This document shows positions 16,911-25,769 of a stretch of DNA of 64,000 nt, in pieces. The notes under the pieces were generated by a model. It saw nothing but the letters and a program-made list of their open reading frames with translations. It searched no databases and was not told the origin of the DNA. Numbering within the stretch: position 1 is the first letter of the stretch; each line of letters begins with the position of its first letter. Location of the stretch: positions 3,810,001-3,874,000 of the forward strand of contig NZ_AP025028.1 of NCBI RefSeq assembly GCF_003114835.2, written 5' to 3'. Source of the stretch: Leptospira kobayashii (GTDB taxonomy: Bacteria > Spirochaetota > Leptospiria > Leptospirales > Leptospiraceae). A program made the position numbers and the translations under genes.

Positions 16911-18587
16911 TTAAGCGGAAAGTGCTTGGTCGAGTAAATCTTTAGCAACTACTCTCAGTGCCATCACTTCTTCCGCACCTTCAAAAATGGAGAATACGCG
17001 AGCATCTACAAAGTATCGAGACACAGGATATTCTTCCGCATATCCCATACCGCCGTGAATTTGCATCGCTTCGCGGGCAACCCACTCGGCAATCTTAGAC
17101 GCATACAATTTCACAAGAGTAGCTTCCATTTGACCTTTGTGATTGTCCAAAAGTGTAGCTACATAGTTTGTATACTGTCTTGTTGCCTGAACGATCATCG
17201 CCATCTTTGCGATTTTGAATTTAGTAAGAGTATAATCGTAAATCGGCTTCGAAAATACTTTTCTTTCTTGCGCATAACGAAGAGCAGCTTCCAAAGAAGC
17301 TTGCATCACGCCGTTCGCACGAGCAGCAGTTTGGATACGTCCACCGGCAAATCCTTCCATTTGGAAGTAAAAACCTTTTCCACGTCCCGCTTCTCCGCCC
17401 AAAAGATTTTCTTTCGGAACAAAGTAGTCTTCAAAAGATACTTCGTAAGAGTGCATTCCACGGTATCCAATCGTTCCGATTGCTTTTCCTTGGATGACTC
17501 CTCCGCCTTCTTGTTTATAATTGAACTCATGCCCAAGGAAACTCGGTTTTTCAGCAAGTAGGATGGAAAGACCTTTGTGTTTGAGGCTTGGGTCGGATTC
17601 CGTTCTGCAAAGAATCAGAAGCAAATTTGCATAACCTGCGAATGTACACCAGGTTTTTACACCGTTGATTACAAATCCGCCTGCTACTTCTTTTGCAGTT
17701 ACGGAGATACCGGCAACATCGGAACCGTAATTCGGCTCAGTTACCATAATCCCTGCCATACGTTCACCGGATGCAAGTAGAGGAAGCCATTTGTCTTTTT
17801 GTTCTTGGGTTCCTCCTTTGAGGAGCGCCTTAGACATAATTTCAGGTCGGGTGATAAGTGATCCTGCAGCACCGAGAGATCCACGGGAAAGTTCTTCTGT
17901 TACAACTAACATAGATATGTTGTCAGGACGATCATCCGGTTGAATCCCTCCGAATTTTTCAGGAATACAAAGACCGAAACAGCCCATGTCTTTCAATCCG
18001 TTGATGATCTCTTCCGGGATCAAATCATCATGGCGGTGAACATGTTCCGCGCGAGGGACAACTACGTTTTCCGCAAAGTCTTTGAAGATTTGTCTGAAAT
18101 TTTCATGATCTTCGGAAAGTCCGTAAGCACCGAAATGTCCGAGGTCTACGATCTTGTCCACGATCTCAGTATAGTTGTCAATCTTTGCAGCCGCTTCCAC
18201 GTATGCGTTGATTTCATCCGTATATAGTTTGGAAAAAATTTCTTGGTAGGTAAGTTGATATTCTGCGGGTCTTGCAGATAATTCGGAACGAATGTTCGTG
18301 ATGGTTTCTCCGACAAAGGAAAGAGCCATCTTTTGTTCCAACTCCCCTGTTCCTTTGGATGAGTCCCATGCATAGACGATAAAGTTCTCAGCCACACGTT
18401 GTTGTGCCGTCATCCAAGCGAGTTGGTAGAACACATGTTGGGTTTCGTCCATTTTACTGACGGAAACTTTTCCGTTGTCGGAATTTTTTTTCGCCAGACG
18501 TTGCGTTAGTTCTTTTAAGAGGGATGCTTGGGCTTGAAGGGCCTTTTCAGCTTGGGATTTTTCGAGTTTCACTGCCGTTGCGGTCAT
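16911..18587 (-). CDS. Acyl-CoA dehydrogenase
   Basis: 558 aa. An FAD enzyme that introduces the 2,3 double bond in fatty acyl-CoA. The core from about residue 150 is standard: EELSRGSLGAAGSLI, MVTEPNYGSDVAG (FAD-binding signature), TWCTFAGYANLL, and the C-terminal MQIHGGMGYAEEYPVSRYFVDAR and IFEGAEEV. The family is usually 380-400 aa; here about 150 extra N-terminal residues are largely helical and contain a Lys-rich start. Leptospira lives on fatty acids, so a role in beta-oxidation fits. Monocistronic, with its own terminator, and divergent from ruvC. Confidence 0.92.
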   Translation of the reverse strand: MTATAVKLEKSQAEKALQAQASLLKELTQRLAKKNSDNGKVSVSKMDETQHVFYQLAWMTAQQRVAENFIVYAWDSSKGTGELEQKMALSFVGETITNIRSELSARPAEYQLTYQEIFSKLYTDEINAYVEAAAKIDNYTEIVDKIVDLGHFGAYGLSEDHENFRQIFKDFAENVVVPRAEHVHRHDDLIPEEIINGLKDMGCFGLCIPEKFGGIQPDDRPDNISMLVVTEELSRGSLGAAGSLITRPEIMSKALLKGGTQEQKDKWLPLLASGERMAGIMVTEPNYGSDVAGISVTAKEVAGGFVINGVKTWCTFAGYANLLLILCRTESDPSLKHKGLSILLAEKPSFLGHEFNYKQEGGGVIQGKAIGTIGYRGMHSYEVSFEDYFVPKENLLGGEAGRGKGFYFQMEGFAGGRIQTAARANGVMQASLEAALRYAQERKVFSKPIYDYTLTKFKIAKMAMIVQATRQYTNYVATLLDNHKGQMEATLVKLYASKIAEWVAREAMQIHGGMGYAEEYPVSRYFVDARVFSIFEGAEEVMALRVVAKDLLDQALSA

Positions 18588-18705
18588 GCTAGTTTCATAC
18601 CTGCGGGATGGTTTTATTCCAATATATAGAGGGAAAGTACCCTGTCATTTGCATTTTTTGACAATGCAGGTTGACGGATGGGCTAGAGTGACATAACTAG
18701 ATCTA

Positions 18706-19236
18706 GTGGAAACAAAAGGAATTAGAATCATCGGAGTCGATCCAGGGTCTCATCGCGTGGGTTACGCCGTCCTGGACTTCCCGGATTCCAACCGTTCCAA
18801 ACCGAACCTATTGGCCTATGGAACAATCGAAGTTGTTCCCAAAACCCCCTCGCCCGACAATCTGATTCAAATCAAAACGGAACTGGATCAAATTATAAAC
18901 GAATTCAAACCGGAATTCGGTTCCGTAGAAGAACTTTTTTTCGTAACCAATGTGACCACGGGTATGAGGGTTTCCGAATCCAGAGGGGTCATCTTACTTA
19001 GCTTAGGTGAAAATAATATTCCCGTAGTTCAACCTACTGCCACTCAGGTAAAAAAAGGAATCTCCGCCAACGGAAATGCGAACAAAAAAGAAGTCCGCGC
19101 TGCAATCAAAATGATCTTAGGATTCCACGACCTGAAAGGCCATGACGACTCTTGGGACGCCATAGCCGTAGCATTTGTAGGAAAATCCTTACTTCACGGT
19201 TTCGGACAGCTTAAAATAAAATCCTCAAAGACCTGA
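18706..19236 (+). CDS. ruvC: Holliday junction resolvase RuvC
   Basis: 176 aa from a GTG start. Cleaves four-way junctions in recombination repair. The catalytic acidic residues are in place: IGVDPGSHRVGY (first Asp), SVEELFF (Glu), and HDDSWDAIAVA (the C-terminal Asp pair). Length is normal for RuvC. ruvA and ruvB are not adjacent. Its last 43 nt overlap the end of the convergent PON-like gene. Confidence 0.95.
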   Translation: METKGIRIIGVDPGSHRVGYAVLDFPDSNRSKPNLLAYGTIEVVPKTPSPDNLIQIKTELDQIINEFKPEFGSVEELFFVTNVTTGMRVSESRGVILLSLGENNIPVVQPTATQVKKGISANGNANKKEVRAAIKMILGFHDLKGHDDSWDAIAVAFVGKSLLHGFGQLKIKSSKT

Positions 19237-20228
19237 GAGATATATAGTTTACTCTTAAAAGGAAGACCCGTACTACTCGCGGAAATTTCTTCTCCTTCGT
19301 TTGCATACACTTCGGATACTTCATTTGTTTTTCCATCTATGCGAAAGATTTGGGAAGGAGAAATATTTTCTTTATCGGATGCATGCTTTAAGAAACGCCA
19401 AGTGGAAATATGGCCTGCTACCCATAAGTCTCCTTTTTCATCCTGAATGATATTATCAGGACCGCTTCCGATAGAAATCTTTTTCAAATACTTTAAATCC
19501 GGAAATCCGTTTTGGTTTCTTTGAATTTCATACACAAATAAAGCCTGTTCCCAAAATACGGATCTGTATAATTTTTCAATACCATCTTCCTTTCGAATCA
19601 GAATCCCATTACCCAATAACACTGGTTTATCTAAGTGATGGAATTTATTACCGTCATAATAAGCGATATCGGCTCTACCGTTTCGAATCAAAAGATCCCA
19701 GAACTGTCTCGTTTTGCCCGGACTGCCATGATCGTTGGAAACAAAGATCTCTCCCGATTCAGTAAGAAACAAATCATTCGGGCTGGTCAGGCTTTCATCT
19801 TCCAGAGTTTTTTTATGAACCCAGGTTTTTCCATCGTGTTCGAAAATTTCTACCGTATGAGGACTTACTTCTCTTAGGGTATGAGAAATCACCGCCAAAG
19901 TATCTTTTCCTTTTACCTTCGCATAACTAAAACCATGTGGCCTGAAGTTTTCCGGATAGTTTGTTTTGACAAGGGTAACGGTGGCCTCTTTAGAAACACC
20001 AGTCGGATCAAAGAGAAAGAGTCCGCCGAGCGACTCCATATTACGCCTGTTATGACTCGATATGACAATGTTAGGTTTTCCATTAACAGAGACTAGTTCT
20101 ATATCCTCGGGACCCGGAACCCCTGCGATTCGGAAACAGCCTTCGATTGGCTTTTTTTGCACCTGAGCACTGCAAGAAAGTGCAAAACTAATAAAAATTG
20201 CTACAAAAACAAAATGAAATCGGAACAT
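19194..20228 (-). CDS. Paraoxonase/arylesterase-like lipoprotein
   Basis: 344 aa from the ATG at 20228 (a GTG at 20261 would add 11 residues). The signal peptide FRFHFVFVAIFISFALSC ends in a spirochaetal lipobox with Cys as residue 19. The body is a six-bladed propeller like PON/SMP-30 enzymes: GPEDIELVSVNG, FRPHGFSY, LTSPNDLFLTESGEIFVSNDHGSPGKT, and IGSGPDNIIQDEKGDLWVAGH, which together give the conserved calcium-binding Asn and Asp positions. Likely a lactonase or arylesterase on the outside of a membrane. It overlaps ruvC by 43 nt at the 3' ends. Confidence 0.8.
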   Translation of the reverse strand: MFRFHFVFVAIFISFALSCSAQVQKKPIEGCFRIAGVPGPEDIELVSVNGKPNIVISSHNRRNMESLGGLFLFDPTGVSKEATVTLVKTNYPENFRPHGFSYAKVKGKDTLAVISHTLREVSPHTVEIFEHDGKTWVHKKTLEDESLTSPNDLFLTESGEIFVSNDHGSPGKTRQFWDLLIRNGRADIAYYDGNKFHHLDKPVLLGNGILIRKEDGIEKLYRSVFWEQALFVYEIQRNQNGFPDLKYLKKISIGSGPDNIIQDEKGDLWVAGHISTWRFLKHASDKENISPSQIFRIDGKTNEVSEVYANEGEEISASSTGLPFKSKLYISQVFEDFILSCPKP

Positions 20229-20333
20229 GTACTTAAGTTTAGCAGATTGCGGTATTTTCACTAGAAATTAATATTTCACTTGCCCTTTTTGTGCAGTGCA
20301 AAATAATGGAATCATATAAGGGAGCAAACTCCT

Positions 20334-20627
20334 ATGAGCAATGTGGAAAACAAAATACATGGAATCGTAAACGCTAGTATCGGAGCTGTCAAAACTTCTA
20401 AAGAAGTTTGGGAAAAGCTCGTAGTTGATCTGAACGACAAAAGAAGTCAGTTCGAAACCAACTTCAAAAAACTGTCTGAGCAAGGTGAAAAAGATACAAG
20501 CGATGGAGCTCTGAAAGTAAAAATGGGCGTTGCTTGGGGAATCGTTCGTATAGACGAGTTCAAAGACAATGTCGTAAATTACTTCAACAAAGAAAGAGAA
20601 GCGAAAAAACAAAAGCCCTCTTCTTAA
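20334..20627 (+). CDS. Phasin-like small helical protein
   Basis: 97 aa; start preceded by AAGGGAG. The sequence is almost all amphipathic helix (KIHGIVNASIGAVKTSKEVWEKLVVDLNDKRSQFETNFKK split by a short SEQGEKDTSDG loop) with a basic C-terminus (KEREAKKQKPSS). Its size and pattern resemble phasin-related polyhydroxyalkanoate-granule proteins, but no signature proves it. Monocistronic with its own strong terminator, which suggests steady or high expression. Confidence 0.6.
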   Translation: MSNVENKIHGIVNASIGAVKTSKEVWEKLVVDLNDKRSQFETNFKKLSEQGEKDTSDGALKVKMGVAWGIVRIDEFKDNVVNYFNKEREAKKQKPSS

Positions 20628-20659
20628 AATTAAACCGTTCTCACCATCCTGAATTTATT

Positions 20660-20689
20660 CCAGCAGGCGAAAGTCTGCTGGTTTTTTTG
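20660..20689 (+). terminator. Rho-independent terminator of the phasin-like gene
   Basis: CCAGCAG-GCGAAAGT-CTGCTGG is a perfect 7-bp stem followed directly by a run of seven Ts. It lies 32 nt after the stop of the phasin-like gene and before the tRNA-Pro gene on the other strand. Confidence 0.93.
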
Positions 20690-20711
20690 TTTTTGGGGAA
20701 AGAAAAACAAT

Positions 20712-20782
20712 CGGAGTGACCGGATTTGAACCGGCGACCCCTTGCCCCCCAGACAAGTGCGCTACCGCTGCGCTACACCCCG
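20712..20782 (-). tRNA. tRNA-Pro (anticodon GGG)
   Basis: On the minus strand, CGGGGTG pairs with CACTCCG (acceptor); GCGC/GCGC forms the D stem; CTTGT/GCAAG surrounds the loop CTGGGGG with anticodon GGG; and GCCGG-TTCAAAT-CCGGT is the T arm. 71 nt without an encoded CCA. This fits the 20628-20943 gene-free stretch, which otherwise holds only the terminator and the upstream region of the lipoprotein gene. Confidence 0.93.
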
Positions 20783-20943
20783 TGTTTCTTAGTCAAAAAA
20801 ACAAAACGAAGGCGCCGGTCAAGGGTTTATGGTTGTATTTAGAAAGAAATCCAATCAAAGACCTCGGTCAAAAAATCTAGCAGGAGTTAACTGATTTATT
20901 GTTGACTGAAGCAATCGGGTCTCAAACATTGCCCAGTATTCTT

Positions 20944-21531
20944 ATGAAAAAAAACTTACTCTTGTTAAATATTGTCTGTCTGTTATTGTTCAATTGCGAT
21001 AAACTTAAACCAAGAAAGAATGAAAACAAAAACGACGAAAATCTGCTCTTAGGATTGAGTCTTATCAATGCTGCAAATCAAATACCGTGTACGAATGTAA
21101 CAGTTTCATCAAAAGATTTGGTGATCAATCCGCCCGTAAATCTTTGTTACAAACAAACTTATACAGAAGGAAATACATTTGTATTTTTATACTTTCCAGA
21201 AACCGGGACTTATACTCTTGATTCTTATTATAAGCCAGGGACAAGCAAAAGGTTAAACGCCATATTGAGAACATGTGATAATCCATCGACATGCATCCAG
21301 GAAGCCGAATCTTCTTCTGTAAATTCAAAAATCATAGATACTTTTATTCCTTCAGGGACGGTAGCTACAGGTAAAAGTTTTGAAATTACAATTACTGAGG
21401 CAAAAACCTATCGGTTGGTTCAATACTTAGTTTCAAGCACTGGTCCAAGTATTTATATATGTATATCTGGCTGCCCTAGCACAAGCTCTACGGATAACTA
21501 TGTCAGTACAAAAATAACTAAAAACAAGTAA
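20944..21531 (+). CDS. Hypothetical lipoprotein
   Basis: 195 aa from the ATG at 20944 (KKNLLLLNIVCLLLFNCDKLK), chosen because it gives an ideal lipoprotein signal peptide with Cys18; an upstream in-frame start would put 15 extra residues before the signal. After the Cys there is a charged linker (RKNENKNDEN), then a beta-rich domain of about 150 residues with three Cys pairs likely to form disulfides (IPCTNVTV...NLCYKQ, RTCDNPSTCIQ, YICISGCPS). Family not recognised. Confidence 0.75.
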   Translation: MKKNLLLLNIVCLLLFNCDKLKPRKNENKNDENLLLGLSLINAANQIPCTNVTVSSKDLVINPPVNLCYKQTYTEGNTFVFLYFPETGTYTLDSYYKPGTSKRLNAILRTCDNPSTCIQEAESSSVNSKIIDTFIPSGTVATGKSFEITITEAKTYRLVQYLVSSTGPSIYICISGCPSTSSTDNYVSTKITKNK

Positions 21532-21533
21532 TA

Positions 21534-22022
21534 TCAGTCATCCAAAATGTCAGGCGACATTGCCCAGATGATTTGTCCATGTGCGAATTTTTCACGAGCT
21601 ACATTGATCGCTACCGTCGAACCCGGTTGAAATACTAGATTGTCCGTCAGACAAGTATTTCCCAAAAGCTGTGCTGCAAAATAAGTAATATCCGGATTAT
21701 GTCCAACTAACAAGACAGTATCGGAATTGGTAAGTTTTAATAGATTGGGAAGGATGTGAGAACAACCGACTCCGGCAGCAAGTTCGTTTGCCTGAACCGG
21801 TGATCCTTTGAAATTGATTTCTTCCGAAAGGATTTCGGCTGTTAAGCGGGTGCGGGTATAGGGACTATAGTAGACTTGACTCACGTTTAAAGATGAGTTG
21901 TTGATGAACCTACCGATTTTATGAATGTCTCTTACCCCTTTTTCCGTCAAGGTACGAGACTGATCCGATTTTGCTGAAGCAGGATCTTCCGCTTCGCCAT
22001 GCCGAACCAAAATGATCTTCAT
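21534..22022 (-). CDS. SixA-type histidine phosphatase
   Basis: 162 aa. The start MKIILVRHGEAEDP holds the catalytic RHG; YYSPYTRTRLTAEIL contains the second Arg; and LLVGHNPDI has the second catalytic His. Small single-domain proteins of this size are usually SixA, which dephosphorylates phospho-His on phosphotransfer proteins. The sequence does not define the target here. Convergent with the lipoprotein gene, whose stop is 2 nt from its own. Confidence 0.85.
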   Translation of the reverse strand: MKIILVRHGEAEDPASAKSDQSRTLTEKGVRDIHKIGRFINNSSLNVSQVYYSPYTRTRLTAEILSEEINFKGSPVQANELAAGVGCSHILPNLLKLTNSDTVLLVGHNPDITYFAAQLLGNTCLTDNLVFQPGSTVAINVAREKFAHGQIIWAMSPDILDD

Positions 22023-22125
22023 TCTTAAGATCTCCTAAGCCCAAGATTGAAAGCGTTGCTTTCGTAATAAACAAAAAATTAATGAATTTCTTGCGATTTT
22101 CTCTTTGGGCTGAATCCTACTCTAT

Positions 22126-22611
22126 ATGACGGACAAACCTTACAGAAAAAATGTAGGTATAGTTGTTTTTAATGCACAAGGCCGAGCGATCGTCGGAGAA
22201 AGAGTTGAATTTCCCGGATCCTGGCAATTTCCCCAGGGAGGGATTGATGAGGGAGAAGATTACCTGGCTGCCGCCGAACGAGAACTCTATGAAGAAATCG
22301 GCGTAAAGGATGCTACCTATGTAGGGGAGTACAAAGATTGGCTCGACTACGATTTTCCCAACTTCCTCAATCTCCACGCAGAGTTGCAAAAATTCAAAGG
22401 GCAAACCCAAAAATGGATTTTATACTATTGGGATCATCCGATAGAGGACTGTACTTTAGACCATTTCGAAAGGGAATTTATTTCTATAAAATATATGGAT
22501 TTATTGGAAATTCCCAAACTAGTCGTGGATTTTAAAAAGCCTGCCTATGAAAAGTTTGTCCCATTTTTCTTTACACTCGTTCAAAATTACATTGCAGACT
22601 TAAAAAAATAA
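22126..22611 (+). CDS. rppH: RNA pyrophosphohydrolase-like Nudix protein
   Basis: 161 aa. Nudix box: GGIDEGEDYLAAAERELYEEIG (metal-binding Glu residues in REL-YEE), preceded by WQFPQGG. This opening (RKNVGIVVFNAQGRAIVGER...) and length are those of RppH, which removes pyrophosphate from 5' ends of mRNA; related Ap4A hydrolases look the same at this level. It begins a plus-strand run with acylphosphatase and an aldo/keto reductase. Confidence 0.88.
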   Translation: MTDKPYRKNVGIVVFNAQGRAIVGERVEFPGSWQFPQGGIDEGEDYLAAAERELYEEIGVKDATYVGEYKDWLDYDFPNFLNLHAELQKFKGQTQKWILYYWDHPIEDCTLDHFEREFISIKYMDLLEIPKLVVDFKKPAYEKFVPFFFTLVQNYIADLKK

Positions 22612-22646
22612 CATAATTTAGATAACAAAGCTAGGAGCAAAACCGT

Positions 22647-22934
22647 TTGGGAAAATCAGAAGAGAAAAGAGCACGAATCGTTGTTAGGGGAACGGTGCAA
22701 GGTGTAGGATTTCGTTATTATATTATGCAAAAAGCGCAAGAAATGCGACTCAAAGGTTATACTCAAAATCTTCCCAATGGAGAAGTGGAAGCAGTAGTAG
22801 AAGGTGATAAACTTTTTATAGAAGATCTTTACCGTGCCATGCAAAGAGGCCCTACAAAAGCAAAAGTTACGGACCATGCTATCGATTGGGCGGACGCCAA
22901 AAATCAATTCAGAACATTTTCCATCAAAAGGTAA
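22647..22934 (+). CDS. acyP: Acylphosphatase
   Basis: 95 aa from a TTG start, supported by TAGGAGC nine bases upstream. Hydrolyses acyl phosphates. The catalytic Arg is in GTVQGVGFRYY and the catalytic Asn in GYTQNLPNGEVE; both are intact. Length is normal. Its stop is 9 nt before the aldo/keto reductase start. Confidence 0.93.
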   Translation: MGKSEEKRARIVVRGTVQGVGFRYYIMQKAQEMRLKGYTQNLPNGEVEAVVEGDKLFIEDLYRAMQRGPTKAKVTDHAIDWADAKNQFRTFSIKR

Positions 22935-22943
22935 TTCTATTTC

Positions 22944-23960
22944 ATGAAAAAAAGACGTTTAGGTAGAACAGGTTTGGTCGTGTCCGAAATCTGTATGGGA
23001 ACCATGACATTCGGTTCCTCATGCGATGAATCGGAAGCATTTCGTATTTTAGATAGAGCTTATGATGCAGGAATTGATTTTTACGATACCGCGGAATTAT
23101 ATCCTGTTCCCCCCCAAAAATCCTGGGTCCACCGTACGGAAGAGATATTCGGCAAGTGGTTAAAAACAAAACCAAGAGATGGAATTCTCATCGCGACCAA
23201 AGTTGCGGGTCCCGGACACGGCTGGTTCAATCCCCCCGTGAGAGAAGGGAAAACATCCTTGGATAAATATCATATCCGACGTGCCATCGAGGGATCTTTG
23301 ACCCGTATGGGGATCGAAACAATAGATCTTTACCAAACTCATTGGCCTGATCCGGACATGCCTTATGATGAAACTATGGAAGCATTGACGGAACTGAAAG
23401 AAGAAGGTAAGATTCGTTATGCGGGCTGTTCCAACGAGACTTCTTTCGGACTCATGAAGAGTCTCTGGACTTCCGACAAATACAATCTGATTCGTTACGA
23501 ATCGATTCAAAACAATTTCAGTATTTTAAACAGACGATTTGAAGACGAATTGGCACAAGTATGCCGTAAAGAAGGAGTTTCCTTGCTCCCCTATTCTCCG
23601 TTAGCAGGTGGAGTTTTGACGGGCAAATACAATGTGGAATTACCTCCGGAAGGATCCAGGTTTATCCGTTATACCAAAGAGGGAGATCGTCAGAAAAAAA
23701 TGGCAAACAGGTTTTTGAATGATGCGACTCTCGCTTCGACAGCCGAAATTCTAGTCATTGCAGAAAGAGCGGGAATCACTGCGACTGCGTTATCAGTCGC
23801 ATGGAGCAAACAACACGATTTCGTAGCTTCCACGATAATCGGCGCCAATACCGTGGCTCAATTGGAAGAATCGTTGAAAGCCGCTGATCTGACTTTATCC
23901 GATGATGTATTGAATGAACTCAATGTTCTTTCGAAAAAAATTCAATATCCTATGGGATAG
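22944..23960 (+). CDS. Aldo/keto reductase
   Basis: 338 aa. NADPH-dependent carbonyl reductase fold. The start [21 protein letters not shown] and the tetrad are present: Asp and Tyr in FYDTAELYP, Lys in ILIATKV, His in [11 protein letters not shown]. The C-terminal cofactor region reads [17 protein letters not shown]. The 'ELYPVPP' insertion resembles the YhdN/Tas subgroup (Tas-like proteins). Substrate unknown. Confidence 0.92.
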   Translation: MKKRRLGRTGLVVSEICMGTMTFGSSCDESEAFRILDRAYDAGIDFYDTAELYPVPPQKSWVHRTEEIFGKWLKTKPRDGILIATKVAGPGHGWFNPPVREGKTSLDKYHIRRAIEGSLTRMGIETIDLYQTHWPDPDMPYDETMEALTELKEEGKIRYAGCSNETSFGLMKSLWTSDKYNLIRYESIQNNFSILNRRFEDELAQVCRKEGVSLLPYSPLAGGVLTGKYNVELPPEGSRFIRYTKEGDRQKKMANRFLNDATLASTAEILVIAERAGITATALSVAWSKQHDFVASTIIGANTVAQLEESLKAADLTLSDDVLNELNVLSKKIQYPMG

Positions 23961-23989
23961 TTTACGAATAGAATGATAGGACACAGGAA

Positions 23990-24610
23990 ATGACAATTAA
24001 GATTCAAAAAGGAATCGATTTTTTACTGAAGAAAGGACTTATACTTTTTGTACTCTTTCTGTTATTTCCCGAATGTTCCACTTTCGGACCCAGAAACGCG
24101 CAAAGTTCATTGATTATCGTTCAGATGACGTTGCAAAAAGACGAACTCTTGTTAGATGAATTAATCGATCCCCGTTTCCAAAAGGTAACCCTACGGAAAG
24201 GGGATTTCGTTTACGAATATTCCGAAAACTCGGAACATTATTACTACTTTCAAAACCTAAAAGAAGGTCAGTATGAAATTTATGACGCGGTTCATCTTCT
24301 GAATCGCGGTGCATCCGATTTTCCTTACGGTTCCACCAAACAACCTTCCAAAATAGATATTGATTTTGACAAAAAAGAAATCGAATCATCCCGATTGAAT
24401 TTGGAACCGGGGACAGTCGTATTTCTCGGAACCTTTCATGTAAGGGTTACTTTCAAATTTCAAGATGAGCCTGTGATCACGATCAGGCAGTCCAAAACAG
24501 TGGAAGAAGAAAGATTGGCATTGGAACATTTATATAAAAATTATCCCCGGAACGCTTGGGGGCAAAAAGCAAAAGCAAGATTGAAATTTTTAAATTCTTT
24601 TGCCCCTTAA
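23990..24610 (+). CDS. Hypothetical lipoprotein with C-terminal helical repeat
   Basis: 206 aa. The signal segment GLILFVLFLLFPEC ends at Cys29 in a spirochaetal lipobox. It is followed by a beta-rich domain (FVYEYSENSEHYYYFQNLKEGQYEIYDAVHL), which resembles carbohydrate-binding or transthyretin-like folds only loosely, and a C-terminal helical hairpin (ERLALEHLYKNYPRNAWGQKAKARLKFL) reading like half a TPR. No family assigned. 29 nt after the aldo/keto reductase, possibly cotranscribed. Confidence 0.7.
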   Translation: MTIKIQKGIDFLLKKGLILFVLFLLFPECSTFGPRNAQSSLIIVQMTLQKDELLLDELIDPRFQKVTLRKGDFVYEYSENSEHYYYFQNLKEGQYEIYDAVHLLNRGASDFPYGSTKQPSKIDIDFDKKEIESSRLNLEPGTVVFLGTFHVRVTFKFQDEPVITIRQSKTVEEERLALEHLYKNYPRNAWGQKAKARLKFLNSFAP

Positions 24611-24638
24611 GTGAAAGTAATCAAAACCGGATTGCGGA

Positions 24639-25355
24639 TCAGATAATCGTATGCAATTCCGGATTTTCATACAAATGAGGTACGGAATTCCAGCTAACAG
24701 GCTCTAAATGATTTCCTTCTTTTTTGAAAATGCTCAACGATGAATTTAAAATCGATTTCATAAAAACGGGAAACTTTCTTTTTTCCATTCCGCAAGCAAG
24801 CCCCATTGCAATGGCGACAGGAGTACTGGAAGAAACGACTAAACTGCTTTTTACATCTTTTGGGATGGATTCGAATCCTAATGCAATTCTGTTCACGTAT
24901 TCGCTGAAACTATACGGTTCAACCGGGTCCCAAATTTCATTCACCCAGTCATCTAACACTCGTTGAATGAGTTCCTGGAAAAAATCTCTGGTTTTAGTAT
25001 CTCCGTTTTCCCAAGCGGTTTTGTAATCTTCATACAATTTTGCAAAATCGGAATCCTTGTTTCTGATTTTTGCCGCAAGAGAAAGCCATAAGCGGGGATC
25101 GAATTCATTCCAATTTTCATTTTCAATCGAATCGGGAATACAGAACTTTTCATTTTGAAAGGATTCCAAAATCCCCGATGCGGTTTGTTTTTGCCTTTGC
25201 AAGCTTCCCGTAAAAACAGAATCAAATTCGATTCTTTGCTGGATAAAATAGCGTCCCAACAATCTGGCTTGGGTTTTACCTAAGTCAGTAAGAGTATCGT
25301 AGTCTTTTCCCAATCTATCGGCTTGACCATGCCGAACAAGATAAATCAATCCCAT
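24639..25355 (-). CDS. Histidine phosphatase family protein
   Basis: 238 aa. IYLVRHGQADRLG has the catalytic RHG, GSLQRQKQTA the second Arg, and the late SSSTPVAIAMG stands where the second catalytic His is expected: I see no His there, so activity is uncertain. It is the last gene of an operon with an acyl-CoA dehydrogenase and an APH-type kinase, which suggests a role in acyl-phosphate or phospho-acyl-CoA metabolism. The ATG follows the preceding TAG directly. Confidence 0.8.
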   Translation of the reverse strand: MGLIYLVRHGQADRLGKDYDTLTDLGKTQARLLGRYFIQQRIEFDSVFTGSLQRQKQTASGILESFQNEKFCIPDSIENENWNEFDPRLWLSLAAKIRNKDSDFAKLYEDYKTAWENGDTKTRDFFQELIQRVLDDWVNEIWDPVEPYSFSEYVNRIALGFESIPKDVKSSLVVSSSTPVAIAMGLACGMEKRKFPVFMKSILNSSLSIFKKEGNHLEPVSWNSVPHLYENPELHTII

Positions 25356-25769
25356 CTATACGTTGAACCTCGGATTGGAAACGGAGAGATTGTTTTTAAG
25401 GCCCAATTTGATTTGGTTCCAAATCTCCGATCCTACTTCCGCATTTTTTGTTTCTCGCAATTGTTTGGCGAGAAGAGAATTCCAATCTTTCAATCGGCTG
25501 AGTTTTTCCTTACGAGGAAGCGCCTTGAATTGATCAGTAGTAAGATTTATATCCTTTAGAATCGAGCTAAGTTTTAACAAAGACTGAAATTCTTCCTGAC
25601 TTTGCTCATCTTCCTTCTCCGATTCCCGTATGATGACTCCCAACATATTCCAACTAACAAGTGTCTTGTACGATAAAAGCTCATCTGCTTCGATTTTCGG
25701 TAAAATTTCTTTGATCAGCAAATCCTGAATGGTGGATAATAATTCTTTGGCTTCGGGTCTATATTGCAT
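25356..25769 (-). CDS. DUF6285-like protein
   Basis: 137 aa, all helical: YRPEAKELLSTIQDLLIKEILPKIEADELLSYKTLVSWNMLGVIIRE matches my memory of DUF6285, small proteins found next to APH-type phosphotransferase and acyl-CoA dehydrogenase genes. It overlaps the kinase gene by 11 nt and abuts the histidine phosphatase gene. It is probably an accessory subunit of the kinase/dehydrogenase pair. The family name is from memory; the operon position is seen. Confidence 0.65.
   Translation of the reverse strand: MQYRPEAKELLSTIQDLLIKEILPKIEADELLSYKTLVSWNMLGVIIRESEKEDEQSQEEFQSLLKLSSILKDINLTTDQFKALPRKEKLSRLKDWNSLLAKQLRETKNAEVGSEIWNQIKLGLKNNLSVSNPRFNV

Noticed and set aside
17055..17561. 168-aa plus-strand frame
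   Set aside because: Shadow of the acyl-CoA dehydrogenase gene.
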